In this document: positions 41,701-55,170 of the stretch, one piece after another
Layout: every line of letters starts with the position of its first letter
How positions within the stretch are numbered: the stretch's first letter is position 1
Assembly (NCBI GenBank): GCA_963169105.1
Contig: OY720643.1
Location: forward strand, 129,446,041-129,510,040
Source: Ceriagrion tenellum
Taxonomy: Eukaryota; Arthropoda; Insecta; Odonata; Coenagrionidae
Reading direction: 5' to 3'
Length of the DNA stretch: 64,000 nt
The notes under the pieces: model-generated
Told to the model about the DNA's origin: nothing
The model's database searches: none
Seen by the model: the letters and a program-made list of their open reading frames with translations, nothing else
Program-made: the position numbers and the translations under genes

Positions 41701-44700
41701 TTGCAAAATATTTTGAACGTCCGGCAAAAAATTGTACACATCAAACTTTCGTTAAAGATTTAACCAATTCAACCTTTCGCATTTCGCTGTTGCGGATGAA
41801 TTTCTTTGTAATATCCGTAAACATTTCATTTTGGCATGTTGTCGTGGATGTGCGAAAAAATATTGAAGTTATCATTATTCTCCCATTTTGGTAGAGGATT
41901 GACAGTGGCTATGATTTTCAAAAGTTAGCTTAAATGTTGACACTTGTTTTATCATATTATGTCTCTTTTTGCCCGAAAGAGCTTTGGTATGCGCAATGAG
42001 CCTAGTTTTGAATGATGGCACTGATTTTGAATCTTTTTGAATAGCCATTAAGAAGAACTTTAAAATTTTCAATGCATACGAAATCGATTTATGCTTTCTC
42101 ACGAGTGTAATCAATTGCCCTAAATACCTTCATTTGATACTGTTTGGTCACAATACCATGTGAATCTAATTCTTTAGCAGATAAAAACTATTTCGCCGGC
42201 TTCAATTGAATGTTAGCAATGTTTTATTAAAACTATAATCTATTTGCAAAAGTTAAAAGCAGAAAAATATGATACATCAGGGTGTTTCTGTACCTTAAGG
42301 TTCTTTAATAAATAATGACTAAATTGATCAAACCGGCGACCATAATTTACGAAGTTCTCACCAGTAGCAGTAAATGAAGATTATGTATTCAAAGATCATT
42401 ATATTCTCTTTCCGTTCTTATCAACTCGTATTCCACTCCAAAACCTGCATTTTTCTTAAATAAAGTTTTCTGTACATAAAAATATCCATAGCATTCTTCT
42501 GAATAAAGAAAATACCTATTTCAGTAGATTAATGGCAAACCAATGGAATATTACTTATTGAAAAGAGGAAACTTTTTTCTCATAAAGATGCGATATCCCA
42601 ACATTCTTCCCGATATTTTTCATTTTCTAAATACTGCTAAAACTCAACGGTTCTCTTAAAATGTCAATGTCCAAATCTCACGCTCGATAGAGTCCATTTA
42701 AATTATCTTGGACATAATATGAAATGTAAATTCCGGCATCAATTGATTAGGTCCTCACCGATATGTCGGTACTCGATTACATCGATACTCAACAACTATT
42801 CTCCGAAAATTCCCTACCCCAAAGCATTCATATACTAATCCTTCTACAATACAATATTCAAGGATGACCAGCGTATCTTCAAGTGAAATTGAAAAGAGCT
42901 TGGTAGTTCACTTTCTCAAGTCTATTTCTTGATCATATATCATACTTCTTCCGCTTGATTCTTAGGACATCTTTTCCATCATAATTGCCACAATTACAAG
43001 AAGCTCAAACTCCAACATTAAATTGAGTTTTATTCAAATATTGGAACAATCTTTGCTAATGATAATAAGGCAAATATAAAAAAAAAACACTTCGTTGAGG
43101 AGGCACAATTTAATCAATGCTAAATAATGAAGCATCATACATCGCATACAGACATATTATCACGCTTTCACTTTGGCGAAAATCACTTGACTTCCAAAGG
43201 AAACAAATTTAATTATGTCACTAACTTTCTGCCCTGAATTTTCCATTCCATCACCATGCTTCTTTTTGTAGTCAGTAATCGCTGTTTTCCACGACATTTG
43301 CTGATTTATAACAAAACTTCAAACACACTGACTAACGTAACGCATTAAGTCCCAATTGCCAATAACTACAAATTTATTGCAGAAATATCACTATAGACAT
43401 CCGTGTAATATATCACAGAACATGTATAATAATTTCCATCACTGAAAGTCACTTGAACACCGTTCAACATTCGTCTCAACTACTTAAGGATATGATTGTA
43501 TAAAACAATATTTCAAACCAGAATGAAACAACGCAGATAAGTTAACAAAATAAATATCACCCTTTCACTTGGACAAAAACGATCCCACAAATTACCCTCA
43601 AACAAAAGAATAAGCCTTTTCATGGCCAAATATTCAAATACCTACTGCTAATTAATTAGTTATCAGTTACCTCAAACGTAGATGGGTTCATTATAGTGGC
43701 AAAAACCCATTTCGTACACAATATTGCTATGTAATGCAAATGTGACTCTTGGTATGGCAAGTTATTGAATTAAGATTAAGAAACACTTCAATATTTATCC
43801 TTCATCAAGGACTTAAAAAACGACAATTATTACTCAAAAGTAATCCTAAGTCACCAATGTCATTTCAATTGACATAGTATCCAAATCTCAAGTAAGACAT
43901 TTGATGGAACAACGTACTAATTGCTGCTATCCGTCATCTCCGACATTTGTTACGCATTTGTAAGTCTTAAAGCACAATACCTGTCCCAACACATAAGCTC
44001 AAGAGATGAAGCATAGGTCTTATTAACCTTAAAATGTTAATACATCACCTCGAGTACACACGCAATCCATCACAGCCCATAAGTAACATTTGTAAGCACT
44101 GTAATTCCACAATAAACACTGCCGCTTAAACACACGATAAACATTTTCACTATCCTCACAAATTATGACATCCATTTCCTTGCATTAATGAGATTTAGAA
44201 CTTCCAACTGCAATTGAAGGGAAAATAAAGCGCTACAATAGGATAGTTTGCGACAATTGGAAACTCTACTTTATCAAAACAATACGCGTTATTGAAATAC
44301 TTGTCCAATATATTACTGAACAGCATTCTTATGCCACCAAATCTAATTGAAGTCAAGACTGGTGTATTTTATTTCATAGAGAGTCCGTAAAACATTCGAA
44401 ACGACTATAGCTCTTCAAATGTCAGTCAATTAAGAAACCAAAACAAACCCTTCTTCGATTGAGAATGGCCGCTTCGACGGGTATTTTGTTGTCGAAGCCG
44501 AGGATTCGAGCGTGAGGCAAAATACTTTCGAGCGTGAGTTACAAAATAGGCATGGGCTATTGTTTTCGAAATATGTATAACCCACAATTCAGCGGGTATA
44601 ACTCTTTTACGCTCGAACGTTAAGTTATAAAATCGGACCCCAGCAAAACTTCCAAGCTGGGGGGTTACTTTTTAATTCCACTTTAATGAGAATGACATCA

Positions 44701-44733
44701 TATAAGTGGAAAAAGACGCACTTTTTCGTAGTT
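41701..44733. other. 3-kb ORF desert with strand-biased composition
   Basis: After about 42115 there are no frames of 60 codons on either strand until the Transib-D gene. The plus strand is poor in G relative to C and rich in A. No termini, tandem repeats or hairpins stand out, except mirrored gcgtgag and cgctcgaacg phrases around 44500-44630. Confidence 0.45.
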
Positions 44734-44812
44734 CAACTTCCCCAGCCAAAAGGGCGTTACCATCTTGGAATCTCCCCGCGGTAATCCTGCGGGTCCTTTC
44801 CAATAGTCGACG
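44734..44812 (-). repeat. R1: 79-bp repeat at the Transib-D left flank
   Basis: Matches 58761-58839 with about two differences (caacttccccagcc ... agtcgacg). It starts at the same base in both copies, so that edge is a real element boundary. Possibly the inner end of an errantivirus LTR. Confidence 0.75.
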
Positions 44813-44879
44813 CACAGTGGTCCCAAATTGAAAAAAGCTGGCCAAAATTAATACCGCTGCTATTATTGCTTGCTTACTT

Positions 44880-45600
44880 GATATGAAGGTTGATCCCCAT
44901 GGTTTTTGATCCGGTAATTTTGAATTTGAAGTTATTTTTTCTGTATTTGTGATATTTTTGTTCTATTTTCAGCATTTGTTTAAACAAGTAATTTTAGAAT
45001 CCAAATTAAATTTTAGGTTATTTCCGCAAAAGTAAATACAATTTATATATCCGATAAATCTGAATTTGATGTTTTCACGCATCTATTCAGTGATTACTAT
45101 TGTTTTTTTTGGTAAATCATTAAACAATTAATTTTAAATGAACGAAATGAAATTTTTCAGCCTCGCTAGTGATTGAATACGTTTTACATCTAAGGAACCT
45201 AATTTGGAAGATAGAGTATGGTTTACCTCTGATTATTATTACTCTACTTCAATAATTTTTTAAACGATTTATCGCAACTATTTCAAATTAGGAACATGGA
45301 GTCATTTTTTCAAATTTCTTTTGAGATGCTAATGGATATGAAAGTTTTTTTAAACCGTATCACTGCAATCAAAAGTTTCAGTGGAGGTATTATTTTTATA
45401 GTTTTACAAACGTAAAATGGCGCAAAACATTGTCGCACAACTCCTATTTTACTCGGGGTTTACATCAAAGTTATTGCTCCGATTGCAATAAGCTCATTTG
45501 GGGCTGGGAGATTTGCAAAGTAAATCGCCGAATACAGAAATTGGCCCAAAATTTTAATCATTTGTACTTTAAATTGGGTAATAGAGTTTTCAAAGTAATA
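44880..45600 (-). other. Transib-D 3' noncoding region
   Basis: AT-rich sequence between the left TIR and the transposase end, with no ORF. Confidence 0.5.
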
Positions 45601-45606
45601 AATTAA

Positions 45607-48220
45607 CTATTTGACCATATTTTTATCATACATTATCAAGAACACACTCAAAATCTTCGTCTGATAATTCTTAATCAGTCTCATCACTCTGTTCACTCGA
45701 TCCTCTAGAGTAAGAAGACTTCTTACCTCAGCAGGTAATTGCACAATTTTTCTTTTCTGAACTCCTGAAATTGTTGATATCTTTGGATCTGATGTAAGAA
45801 GTAATCTTCGAAATAGGTCTTCGTTTGTGGCGATCCTAGAAAATTTTCTGGTGTGGTGTTCCCGAAATCTTCTAATATCCTTATTCCTAGCCTCCATCTC
45901 CTCTTCGGACAAATGACCAATTGGGAGGACAGCTTCCTCGGCGATTGCTGATCCATGAATTAGCAGCTTGTGGATGACGGGTGGCATGTAGTACCAGGAA
46001 TAAAATGTCCCGTACAAATCTGCTGTTGAATAGCAGTATTCTGTAAATACAGCATCATTTATCTCGTGGCCATAAGCCAATACCTTCAAAATAACAGCAA
46101 ATCGATGAATTAGGCTCTCGTCGATTCCTTAAAGAAAAAGAATGTGGCGTCAGATGAATTTTATTCCATTTATTAAACGCTAAACTTTGGTGGAAATATA
46201 CCGAGGCACCGAGTTCTAAAAATTAATGAAAAGGTACTGGCTTCAAATTCATGCACTAGATGCCAAAATGAACAACTGAATCATCTTCAGGGATACCTAC
46301 CAGTGATTTCAGCCGACAACTTCGCATCCGCAAAAAAACGTCTGGCCGTGTTACCATCATTAGATGTTCCATAGCCCTGATTTGGAAAGTCCGCATTGAG
46401 CCCCATCCTCGTTTTAAATAAGCGCTGGATTTCTTGCTTACGTATTTCCATAACCTGCTTGCTCCCATCGCTACACCTAGCCTAAAGAAGGATTTAACGA
46501 TTTACGTCTCTCACGAATAACATTTTATCAGGAAAGTGTTTTAACAATTGTAATTCACTTACCTTTCATTTCTTGATTCGCAGGCGATATGATATGTGCA
46601 AAAGGCATTCAAAGCATCTAATATAGCCATGAAGAATGGGTAAACCAATTGAATATTTAGTTTCATCCACTGGTCTTTTTTTCATTAGATCCTAATTGTT
46701 CATCTCGGATATACTGGCCCCGCAAATGTAGCATTTCGTAGAGCTTGTTTCCGTGAGAGCCCCGCACACCTGTAAGACGTAATAATTGAACAAATGATAG
46801 TTAGTTTATTTACCTATTTATTGTAGCATTGCATCGCACCTAAATCTACCAACTTACCTTTCCGTTTGTCATCGTGATTTCCCTATGCAAACCTGTTGCA
46901 AGTTGTCAGTTTGCTTCAAAATATATTCTTCTTCCTCTTTGGAAACCTGTTTTGTCTCTTGCACCCACCGGAAACGTATGGGCCGGCAGAAGCGTGTAGA
47001 TGATGGCCGGTTATTTATCCACAAAATGTTTCCTGCGAACAAAAAGAATTGATGAAGGCTTTCGGTAGAAACTTTAGATAATTGATGATTGACATGGAAA
47101 TAATTTGTAATTACTCACCAGTGACATTCTCAGTTAATCGCAGAGGTCCCAAGAAACTCGCGAATAGACTTCCATCTGCCCCGTCTCCCTGTTTCCATTT
47201 CTGTTTTGTACTGAGAGTGTCCGGAACTTCCATCAAAACCATATTTTCAGATGAGGGTACATTGAAGTTCATCCCCAATCTCCGAAGATACGCAAGATAC
47301 AATTCTTAATGCTGTATGGGTCAGGAGACTTAGCAGACTCACATCGCACTTCTCCTCTGTGATAGTGATGTCCTCGGGGTAGGCTGCATTTTTGGCTGCT
47401 AATACAAACTTGTAGCTAGGGTATGTGGAATGGCCATGTATTTTAGATGTCATTCGAAGAAGCAAGTACTGGTTTTTGGTAAAATGGCCAGAAACAATCA
47501 TGGAAAGAGCTTCCACTGGAGATAGTTCACTTTACTTGACCTCCTTTGTTCTCCATTTAGATAACACCCGCCGCGCTCTTGAGGAAGTGGTTGTTGTCAC
47601 CTCCATAATTATTTTTGCTACAGACTCATCTCCTTTGGTTCGATAGCTCATCGATGTGGCAAACGCTAACTCAGCTGGTGATGTGCTTGCCCTAAGATCC
47701 TCTATTTTCCTTCTCTTTTCCCTCTCACTGGATTCCTCAAACAGTTTTTTCGGTCGGCCAATTTCAGCTAATTCTGTCGAACCTTCAAAGAATAATGATT
47801 TTAATTAACACATTGAAGCAGGGAATACTGATATCACTGCCAACTCATTACAATTCACGCAGTAGATACTCACCGGATGTACTGAGAAGATATGTGTATA
47901 AAACCGGAGGAAATATCAACTTCAGCTGGAGCCAACTTCCGAACTTTCTTCTGAAAAAACTGTCAGAACGTGAGATTTGCTCCCACTTACGAAGATATTT
48001 TGAGAAAAAAATACTTTTGCATAAAACTTGCTAAAATATTTTTGGCATTAACGTCCTCATTTAAATTTAATTTGTTGCTTAAGTAGTCCAGTATACATTG
48101 TTTCTTAGATGATGTAGATTTTTTTCCACTTTCAATAAATTTTTCATGCATCCCAAGATGCGTGACATTTCTAAGATCCATTAAACCCTTTGCAATCTTT
48201 ATTAAGCTAAAAATTAACAA
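45607..48220 (-). pseudogene. Transib-D transposase, about six exons, damaged
   Basis: Exon 1 (about 48220-47874) ends at a GT donor after STSG. Exon 2 (about 47790-47125) has EIGRP and the first Asp in KYGFDGSSGHS (near 47220), with a stop just before it. Exon 3 (about 47030-46860) ends at MTNGKV, with Asn in place of the second catalytic Asp. Exon 4 (about 46770-46570) has CX2C in CYICGA. Exon 5 (about 46490-46300) has NDGNTARRFF. Exon 6 (from about 46125; ORF 46089-45607) has HX4H in IHKLLIHG and the catalytic Glu region EEEMEARNK. Shared donor sites with copies B and C support the intron model. Confidence 0.82.
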
Positions 48221-48224
48221 AATC

Positions 48225-49600
48225 TTACTAGATTAAACTGATTGCACCCCTTTTAGCCAAAAATCTGTGGAAGAGTATTGAAACTGGAAATTCACAATAC
48301 TAAAAAACTACGGCCTCTCCTCTTCAAATTTGCCTTTTCTTTTATCCGAACGTAAAGAGGATCCAACCGCTTTCACACTTGAAAACAAACTCACAACTCA
48401 CATGTTTCTCTGGCGAGGCACTAAGCAAGCAAAACTGAATTCTAGTGAGAAAATTTCGGACGAGCGATGCTTTTAAGTAACTTGCGCAGAGTTTGCCGCC
48501 GGGTGAGGACCGTGATCCTATCATCGCCTTTTTCCTAGAAACACGTGCAGTGGGACAGTGGGACTTACCCCATTCACCCCCGGTGGCCTTTCCTACAGAG
48601 AGCGGTGGTTGGGTTTTCCCGTTGCGGAACAATAAAAATGCGGCATAGCTCAGTCAGTCTTTTTCGGTAGCCGTTTACCCTGCAAGCGGCACGGAGGCGA
48701 CAGCGTAAGTATTAAGGAGCAATATGCCGCGAGAGGACGAGGTCCTAGTCCGCCTCGGCCTCCCAGAAGGGCGTATTCTAAGGGGCACAGTAGCTTTTTA
48801 AGGAATCTTACCCATCTAAATGCTTTCAAGTTTGTTTTTAAATTACTTGTTCCCCTTCTACGTCCATTTCCTTCCGTTGGAGCTCTCTCGCTATTTTTAG
48901 ATGAATATCGGGACTCAAAGATGATATTTGAGCCCAATTGCATACCGTGGATAGAAACGAGAATGTGTAATCAACGAGAAGACTAGTTCTTTTATGAGAT
49001 AAAAATGTGGTAGAGGAAGCAACATACGCAACAACTTAGAAAAATAGCCACAAAAATTTGATTCACTTGAATTATACTACGCGCCAGCCCGGCCGCTGCT
49101 CGCGTCAGCGCACTGCATCGTTTTAATAAAATCAATCTTGTGGTCGAATTTGATAGTATTTGCAAGATTTTTCTTTACTGCTATGTTGTATATACTATGC
49201 TCTTTTATTTCGTGAAAAAAACTCTGGGTGGCCAAGAGGCGCTAAAAACGATATTGCACTTTTGATTCTAATTAAGGTATAAAACATTAAAGTTAAAAAA
49301 ATACTAAAAATAGTAAATAAAACAGAAATAAAGCAAAACTAGGTTGGCATGCTAGAAATAATTTATTTATATGTAATAATGTTTATTGGCCAAATATACC
49401 GGGTAAAATTTGTCATCCATGATGGTGAACCTCTCCGAAATCGACTGATTTCACGCGACTGGCATTTTCACACTGAATGCTCCATGTTTGACGAGTCCCA
49501 GATACTTCTCTGATTAACGTAACTACCAATGTAGTAGCGTATATTGTTGACCAAATCCTGCAGAATCCGAATACACCATTCACAACTTCCTCGTCGAAAG
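48225..49600 (-). other. Transib-D 5' noncoding region
   Basis: It shares scattered blocks with Transib-C 27800-28020 upstream of the transposase. The rest is AT-rich with no ORF of note. Confidence 0.45.
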
Positions 49601-49648
49601 TCGAAAAAATTACTTATGGCCAGCTTTTTTCGATTTGGGGCCACTGTG

Positions 49649-50479
49649 CGACGGCTCTTACCCTTGACTCACCGGCTCTTTCCCGTGACCCATTAGGTCT
49701 TTCGACGCTTGATCCATGTCAGTGACTTTTTATGTGACATGTCAGTGACAGATACAAGTCAGTCCGTCTTTTTTAGTTCCGAATCACCTGTTGTTGGGCA
49801 CTTGATTTGGCGCCACTGCCGTTTCCCTACTGCTCAAAGAGAAAACCGTAGAAGCGCGGAAAATATGAACGGCTGCGATACGCGAGTGAACTTCTCTAAG
49901 AGCCCAGATATATTTGCCACTGGTATTTTTGGTTCGATAAAAGGTCATATTATGTGCGTTTATGGTCTTGCTTATGTATCCTTAGAATATTGGAGAATTC
50001 GTTTGGGTGTAAATACCATTAGGTATTTTAGTCTTTAGCTTAACAAGGACTCTACGTGCTTATTAACAATTTCCCCAGGTAATGCACTGGACACAGTGTA
50101 GAGGTTCATTGTACCTTCAAAATATTGAATGATCGCTCACATGTGTTATTCCTTCAGTGTACCTACGTGAAAACATTGTCTTTCTTCGCCATAATATGCT
50201 AAACACTCCAAAAGATGTGTACCGTGTCACGATTAGGTTCGCCAAGTTATGCATCTTTAAAAATACTTTTTAATTATATCAATTGTAATGTAGGGACCCG
50301 TTATGGATCACATTAGGGATACTTGTGGCGGTAACGAAAATCTTAAGTTGTTTGCGCCGCTGCTTTCCATCTTCCTTTGCCGTCTCTAGTAAACGCGAGT
50401 AAATGTGTCGCAATACCTAGTCGACGCCATTGTTTCTTTCCACAAGGCACATTTGTATTCCATCGACGGAGGCTTTCAA
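49649..50479. other. Possible errantivirus 3' region holding an unrelated repeat
   Basis: It lies between Transib-D and the env remnant. 49855-50140 is the plus-strand partner of the repeat at 2890-3200. If the provirus ended at R1, its 3' LTR would fall here, but no LTR pair can be aligned. Confidence 0.35.
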
Positions 50480-51839
50480 TATTTAGCAATGAAAGTTTAA
50501 AGAGAGTAGGGGGATAAGGTCGTTTGAAGTATGATTTACTGTTGCTATCATTTCTCCTAGTAGAACTCTGCCCATCCCATTGCCCTTGCAGTAATTTAGG
50601 AATGTTAATCTTCCCGTCCCATTGATCACTACGTCATAAGGGTCTTGTCAGTTACCCAATATTGTTACACTCTCCGGCTGCAGCGCAGCATACAGCCACG
50701 CATTTGCGCTTACCTGTACCCATAGAGTTTGATTTAGTCCCACAAATCGACGCTCACAAAGAGTGGGTTTCTCAGAGATCATTTGCAACATTTTGGCCTC
50801 GCAATCCTCGTGAAGCTGCAATAACTGTAACGGATATATTTGCTTGCAAACTCTCCAGTTCTTAGCAACTTCTTAACAGCTAGAATAGTCCTCCCGTTAG
50901 AGTTAAATGTAGTACCTTTTCATTTTATCAATTAACAACTAATATTTGTGTGGCTTGATAAAAATAAACTTGTTAGTAGTTCCTTTCACAACAGTGGGTA
51001 AGGCATCACATGGTACACATTAAATTTTTTCGGATTACTTAGAAGTAAATACAGCAGATATCCCAACACTTCTTTGGTCAAAAATACATCTAAGGTTAAC
51101 AATTTTACCATAGCGATACTGTAAACCACACTTGGCGGGAAGGAAAGGGATAGTTCCTTGGGTAAGTTCTTCTCTTCTCTCTTGAACACCTCGAATATCT
51201 CTTCCGTTCCAATTATCTGCGGCTGTAACACTCCCTGCCTTGCGTTGATTATAGCGCCCAGTATAATCTTGTAATTACGAGTCATGCCCTGTAGCGCATT
51301 CGTAAGTTCTCGCACATGCTCATTCCCCGTTAGCGGCAGTGATATATAGTTAGTTTTGTTTATCAATCCTCCAGTCACTTCATTCACATATCCCCTTAGC
51401 TAATCTGAGGCCTTCGACAACTTTTGCTCATTATTTTGCCCGTCTGCAAGCGTCCCATTCACAGCAGCTAACGTTGATTCAATTAGGGTCACATGTTTTT
51501 GCGCGATCGTGAGGAATTTTGACTTCCTCTTCTAATTGATTGATTCTGTCCATGTAATAGGATGCGTCAGCCTCGTCTAATGTGCCAAATAACACCTTAC
51601 TAACTTCCCCTAAGAAATTGAAGTCTCCTCCTTTTCCTTACGTTGCTCACCGCCATTTGGGAAATCAACCGTTTCAGTCGATCCAAATTTGACACCTTCA
51701 GTTGCAGCAGTGGCACCGTATTCACGCATCCTGTGAGATGGATCTACTGAGCGTGTTGATATAATCGGCAGAACTTGCTATTCATCTCCGCGTACTGAAT
51801 AATAGTCATTTTTCTCCAATTCGCCCAGGTTAACATAAG
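50480..51839 (-). pseudogene. Errantivirus env remnant, main part
   Basis: An envelope-fusion glycoprotein gene of the type insect errantiviruses share with baculovirus F proteins. A basic furin-like cleavage site and the fusion-peptide region lie near 51530-51630. A heptad-rich stretch continues at 51387-50986 (134 codons open), and a Cys-containing ectodomain follows in broken frames down to about 50480. Several stops and shifts interrupt it. Its N-terminal end lies on the far side of a 3.3-kb transposon (55186 onward). Such proteins mediate cell-to-cell spread in intact relatives. This copy is not functional. Confidence 0.75.
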
Positions 51840-51959
51840 GAGGGTGTCCACGGACCCTTGAAAACCGGGAATTATTCGGGAATTTTGCGATCCGGAAAAT
51901 GTTCGTGAATTATTCGGAAATTTCTGGTAAATCCGGGAATTTTTAAATTATCATTTCAA

Positions 51960-53820
51960 GGCGAATGAGTCCTTATTTCTTATTTTAATTCAACCGTGAA
52001 AGCCATAAAATATATGTTGTTTGATAACTGTACATGGTGTAATGGACTGAGCGTTGGTATTGATATGTAAATCGAAGACCTTAACTTAGTTAGGCTCATT
52101 GTCACGTCAGCGTCACGTGTCCATTTACCCTCGTTAACTGTGCATTGGACAATAAGACGCTGTAGTATTGTCAGTGGCGGCGTCGAGGCGTATTTTTTGC
52201 GGCGTGCGGCGGCGGCAGTGAAACAACGGGAGGCGTCCTCGCCGTTGTTATCTACGGTGCTAATTGATCCATGACGACTGACTCCATGAAATACGAGGTT
52301 CAAAACAAAGATTGAGTATGCATCCTAATACTGAGTAAAATTTGTGAGCTTCACAATCTGAATTTGACTGCGACAGCGCGGTGGCAGTCACGCCGACGAG
52401 CAGACTCGGTGGCGCAGCGGCACACCGTCTAAAATCGGACTAAGGCACGGACACGATTCATAAATAAGTACCATAAGTGATATTAAAACCTATACATGTA
52501 CCCATTATTTTAAGGCCCGTGTTGTTTTTTTCTCCCATTCCATTAATTTCTCCGAAACATTTCGCCGTCCAGTATTATTTTCTATTTGTTACGTGGAGTA
52601 AAAATGCTCTCAATTTATGGAACAATCGGAGATGAACCACAGATGCGCAATGCGTTCCGTTCCAATGCATTCGCGCCAATATTGTTATATATTCTTGTGG
52701 TATTTGAACGTCAGTTCTGTTCAGTTGCCATCAGTAAGCATTTAAATTAAAGATCGCAACACATTGAGCGGTGTTAACTCGATGCATATCTCCGCGCGTG
52801 TTGTAGCGTGAACGTATTCACCATTAAAATTTTCGGGGGTCGCGAGGTTGCAGTATGAGCTCCTTCGGGGTGATCGTACTGATGCCTGTCTCCCTCTCGA
52901 CCTGGGTCGTTGGTGTCCGACACCAGTAGAAGAATTACCTTGGGAACAATGAATTGCTAGGGACGAAGTGAGCAAGAAAAAATTGAATAATCTTTAAAAA
53001 ATGAAATAATATGGTGCATGAATAAATGAGGTGACGAAGAGAGATAAGAGCCGCATTTAAATTTCTCCCAACAATAGTAAAATCAAAATTTTCTCATCAT
53101 GTAAACATGCAAAATTAAGTAAATCATGAAAGCGCGGCCGTGAAAGAGCCCGTGCTCTAATTTGTTGCATTTATTCACAGATCTGCACAGCCACTTGAGT
53201 GCGCGAGTACATGCATATTGTAAACACTCCTTCCACTCATTGTGAGGAATACGACCATGCAGATCGCCAAAATTTGCTTCACGTTTTATCAACTTGGAAG
53301 ACTCACTTCAAGATAGCTGGCGTGTGTCAATTAATCAGCAATTAGAGATCGCACCTCAGGAGTCCTAATTCTTTATGCTAAGCCTGCTCTCAAAGTATCA
53401 ACCAGGTGATCGGACCAGACCAAGCTACAAAATAATTTCCAGTCGAGAATGTAATCGCGTGAATTTTGGCTCCCAACGCAAATCCGCAGGGTGAACGGGT
53501 AACGTGAGGAAGGAGGAGTCGGTCGACTGCGCCACAGACGTTGCGACGCCAAAGAAATCGGGGTGGTCGGTGGTTGGATGGTCTGCAAGGACCGACCACC
53601 CGTCCGACGGTTCTGTTTTCGTCGGAAGATAAGAGTCCCTCCAACCGTCGGCCCCGACATGACAGTTGGGTGTTCTCCTCGGAACGTGTGTAGCGGCCTT
53701 AAACAAGATCACAGACTATCTCAAGTCAGTGGCGCGCTTACTAAGTGCTACGGGCAACTGGTGGTCCACACAGTCGCTTGCAGCAGCGTGCGGCCGGACG
53801 CGCCACTCCAGAGCTCAAGA
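51960..53820. other. Left interior of the env-nested transposon
   Basis: Mixed sequence with short frames on both strands. No domain is recognised. 53400-53820 is GC-richer, with overlapping frames of similar length that look compositional. Confidence 0.35.
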
Positions 53821-53821
53821 C

Positions 53822-54333
53822 TAGGGTTGCACCGATAAGCAAAATGGCCGATTACCGATTCATCGGCCAGGCATTATCGACCGATACCGATTAATTGGCC
53901 GATTATTAGCAACCTTTAGTTAAATGCCTGGCAGCCATTTTTTGGCCTCCCTCGCTCACGCCACACCCCGTTTCGTTTCCGGAGCATCTATTGCGTCCTC
54001 AGACGGTGTATTGAGGGAGCCTAACTTCGCGAAACAATATTCAGACTGGTCCTTTAGTGAGAATTAAATGCAAGATGGGGCTTAAATGCAAGAAGACACC
54101 CATGCAGCATCCACACACGGTGGCCAAGAATTAAGGTGACTCCAAAACAACCCGATGATCAATCAGAAATATATAATTTCTAGTCTTATATTTTACAGTA
54201 ATATGATAATAAAAATTGGCCGATTATCAAAGCCAACAAATCAGCCAAATAGCCGCTACCGATTAATCGGCAAAATGGTCGATTAATCAGTATCGGAATT
54301 ATCATCTACTTGCCGAATAATCGGTGCAATCTA
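53822..54333. mobile_element. hAT-type MITE, 512 bp
   Basis: The ends tagggttgcaccgat and, inward from the right, tagattgcaccgat are inverted, with rich internal repeats of ccgattaatcgg-type phrases. Flanks ctcaagac (53814-53821) and cataagac (54334-54341) match at six of eight bases, fitting an aged 8-bp duplication. No coding capacity. Confidence 0.75.
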
Positions 54334-54341
54334 CATAAGAC

Positions 54342-55170
54342 GCGCTACCGAGTGGTCGAGTGTGAGGGAGGACGGGAGAGTAGGGTGGCCCAAAAAAAAC
54401 TTTTTACAAAAAATACTTTTGGTCCGTTTATTATATGAAGTTTGTAAAAACTTTGCTTTCATTTGAGCCTCAAGCTTTTAAGAATTTATTGTAATTTATG
54501 CATATTTTTTAGGATGCTGTACCCCTATTAATTTCAGTTCGTCCAAACTATTATTATTATTGCTGTTACCCATGCATATATTGTTTGATTATCTATTGTA
54601 TTAATGTTATTATATTTATTAATCTGTGTTCAATATTTATTATTCCTACTTTTAAGGGCTGTGTGCAATTATCTTTGGTGCAATATAGTGCATGAAAGTA
54701 TAATTCCCATGTGATATGAGAACGTAATTTCTTTTATTTTACTGCCACTCGTAGTGGATTATGTGAGGATGGTCGCATTGTTCTAATGTAATCTGAATAA
54801 ATTGACATTTCGTTAAGGATAATCGTTCATAGTTGTTATTTAGACTTATATTTCAAGCAGAACAATTCTTAATTCATAGTGTGAACTAGCCTACTTTTGG
54901 TTTAGTCTTCTAAAAATACCATTTTGTAATTTGTCAATATAACAACATATTTTATTACTTTGTTTTTTTCCACTTTTTATTTGTTATTATTTATATTCAT
55001 TTGATATCTATATTTTATTAGGTTGTGTTTAGCTAGGAAAAGCCATATTATTTGTAAATTTTGAAAAGTATCACTTTGGCTCTTATATAAACCGCGATAA
55101 TATAGCCTGGAAATTTTTAAAAATTTAGCCTTGAAAACCTGGAATTATGCTTGAATTTTTTATTGTGACT
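54342..55170. other. Right interior of the env-nested transposon
   Basis: Strongly AT-rich with no ORF over 60 codons. It ends in the inverted terminus. Confidence 0.4.

Larger units (their letters stand above)
44813..49648 (-). mobile_element. Transib-D, 4.8 kb
   Basis: CACAGTGGTCCC (44813) and, inward from the right, CACAGTGGCCCC (49648), with about 33 bp of TIR. The 5-bp duplications CGACG are perfect (44808-44812, 49649-49653). The target is confirmed by the uninterrupted copy at 58835-58839 in R2 (gtcgacggctctt). It contains a full-length but damaged spliced transposase and is the same family as Transib-C. Confidence 0.9.

Noticed and set aside
50662..50865. Plus-strand ORF opposite env
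   Set aside because: Shadow of the degraded env ectodomain on the minus strand.
53373..53838. Four overlapping frames of 84-95 codons
   Set aside because: Mutual shadows in a GC-richer stretch, with no domain or splice support.
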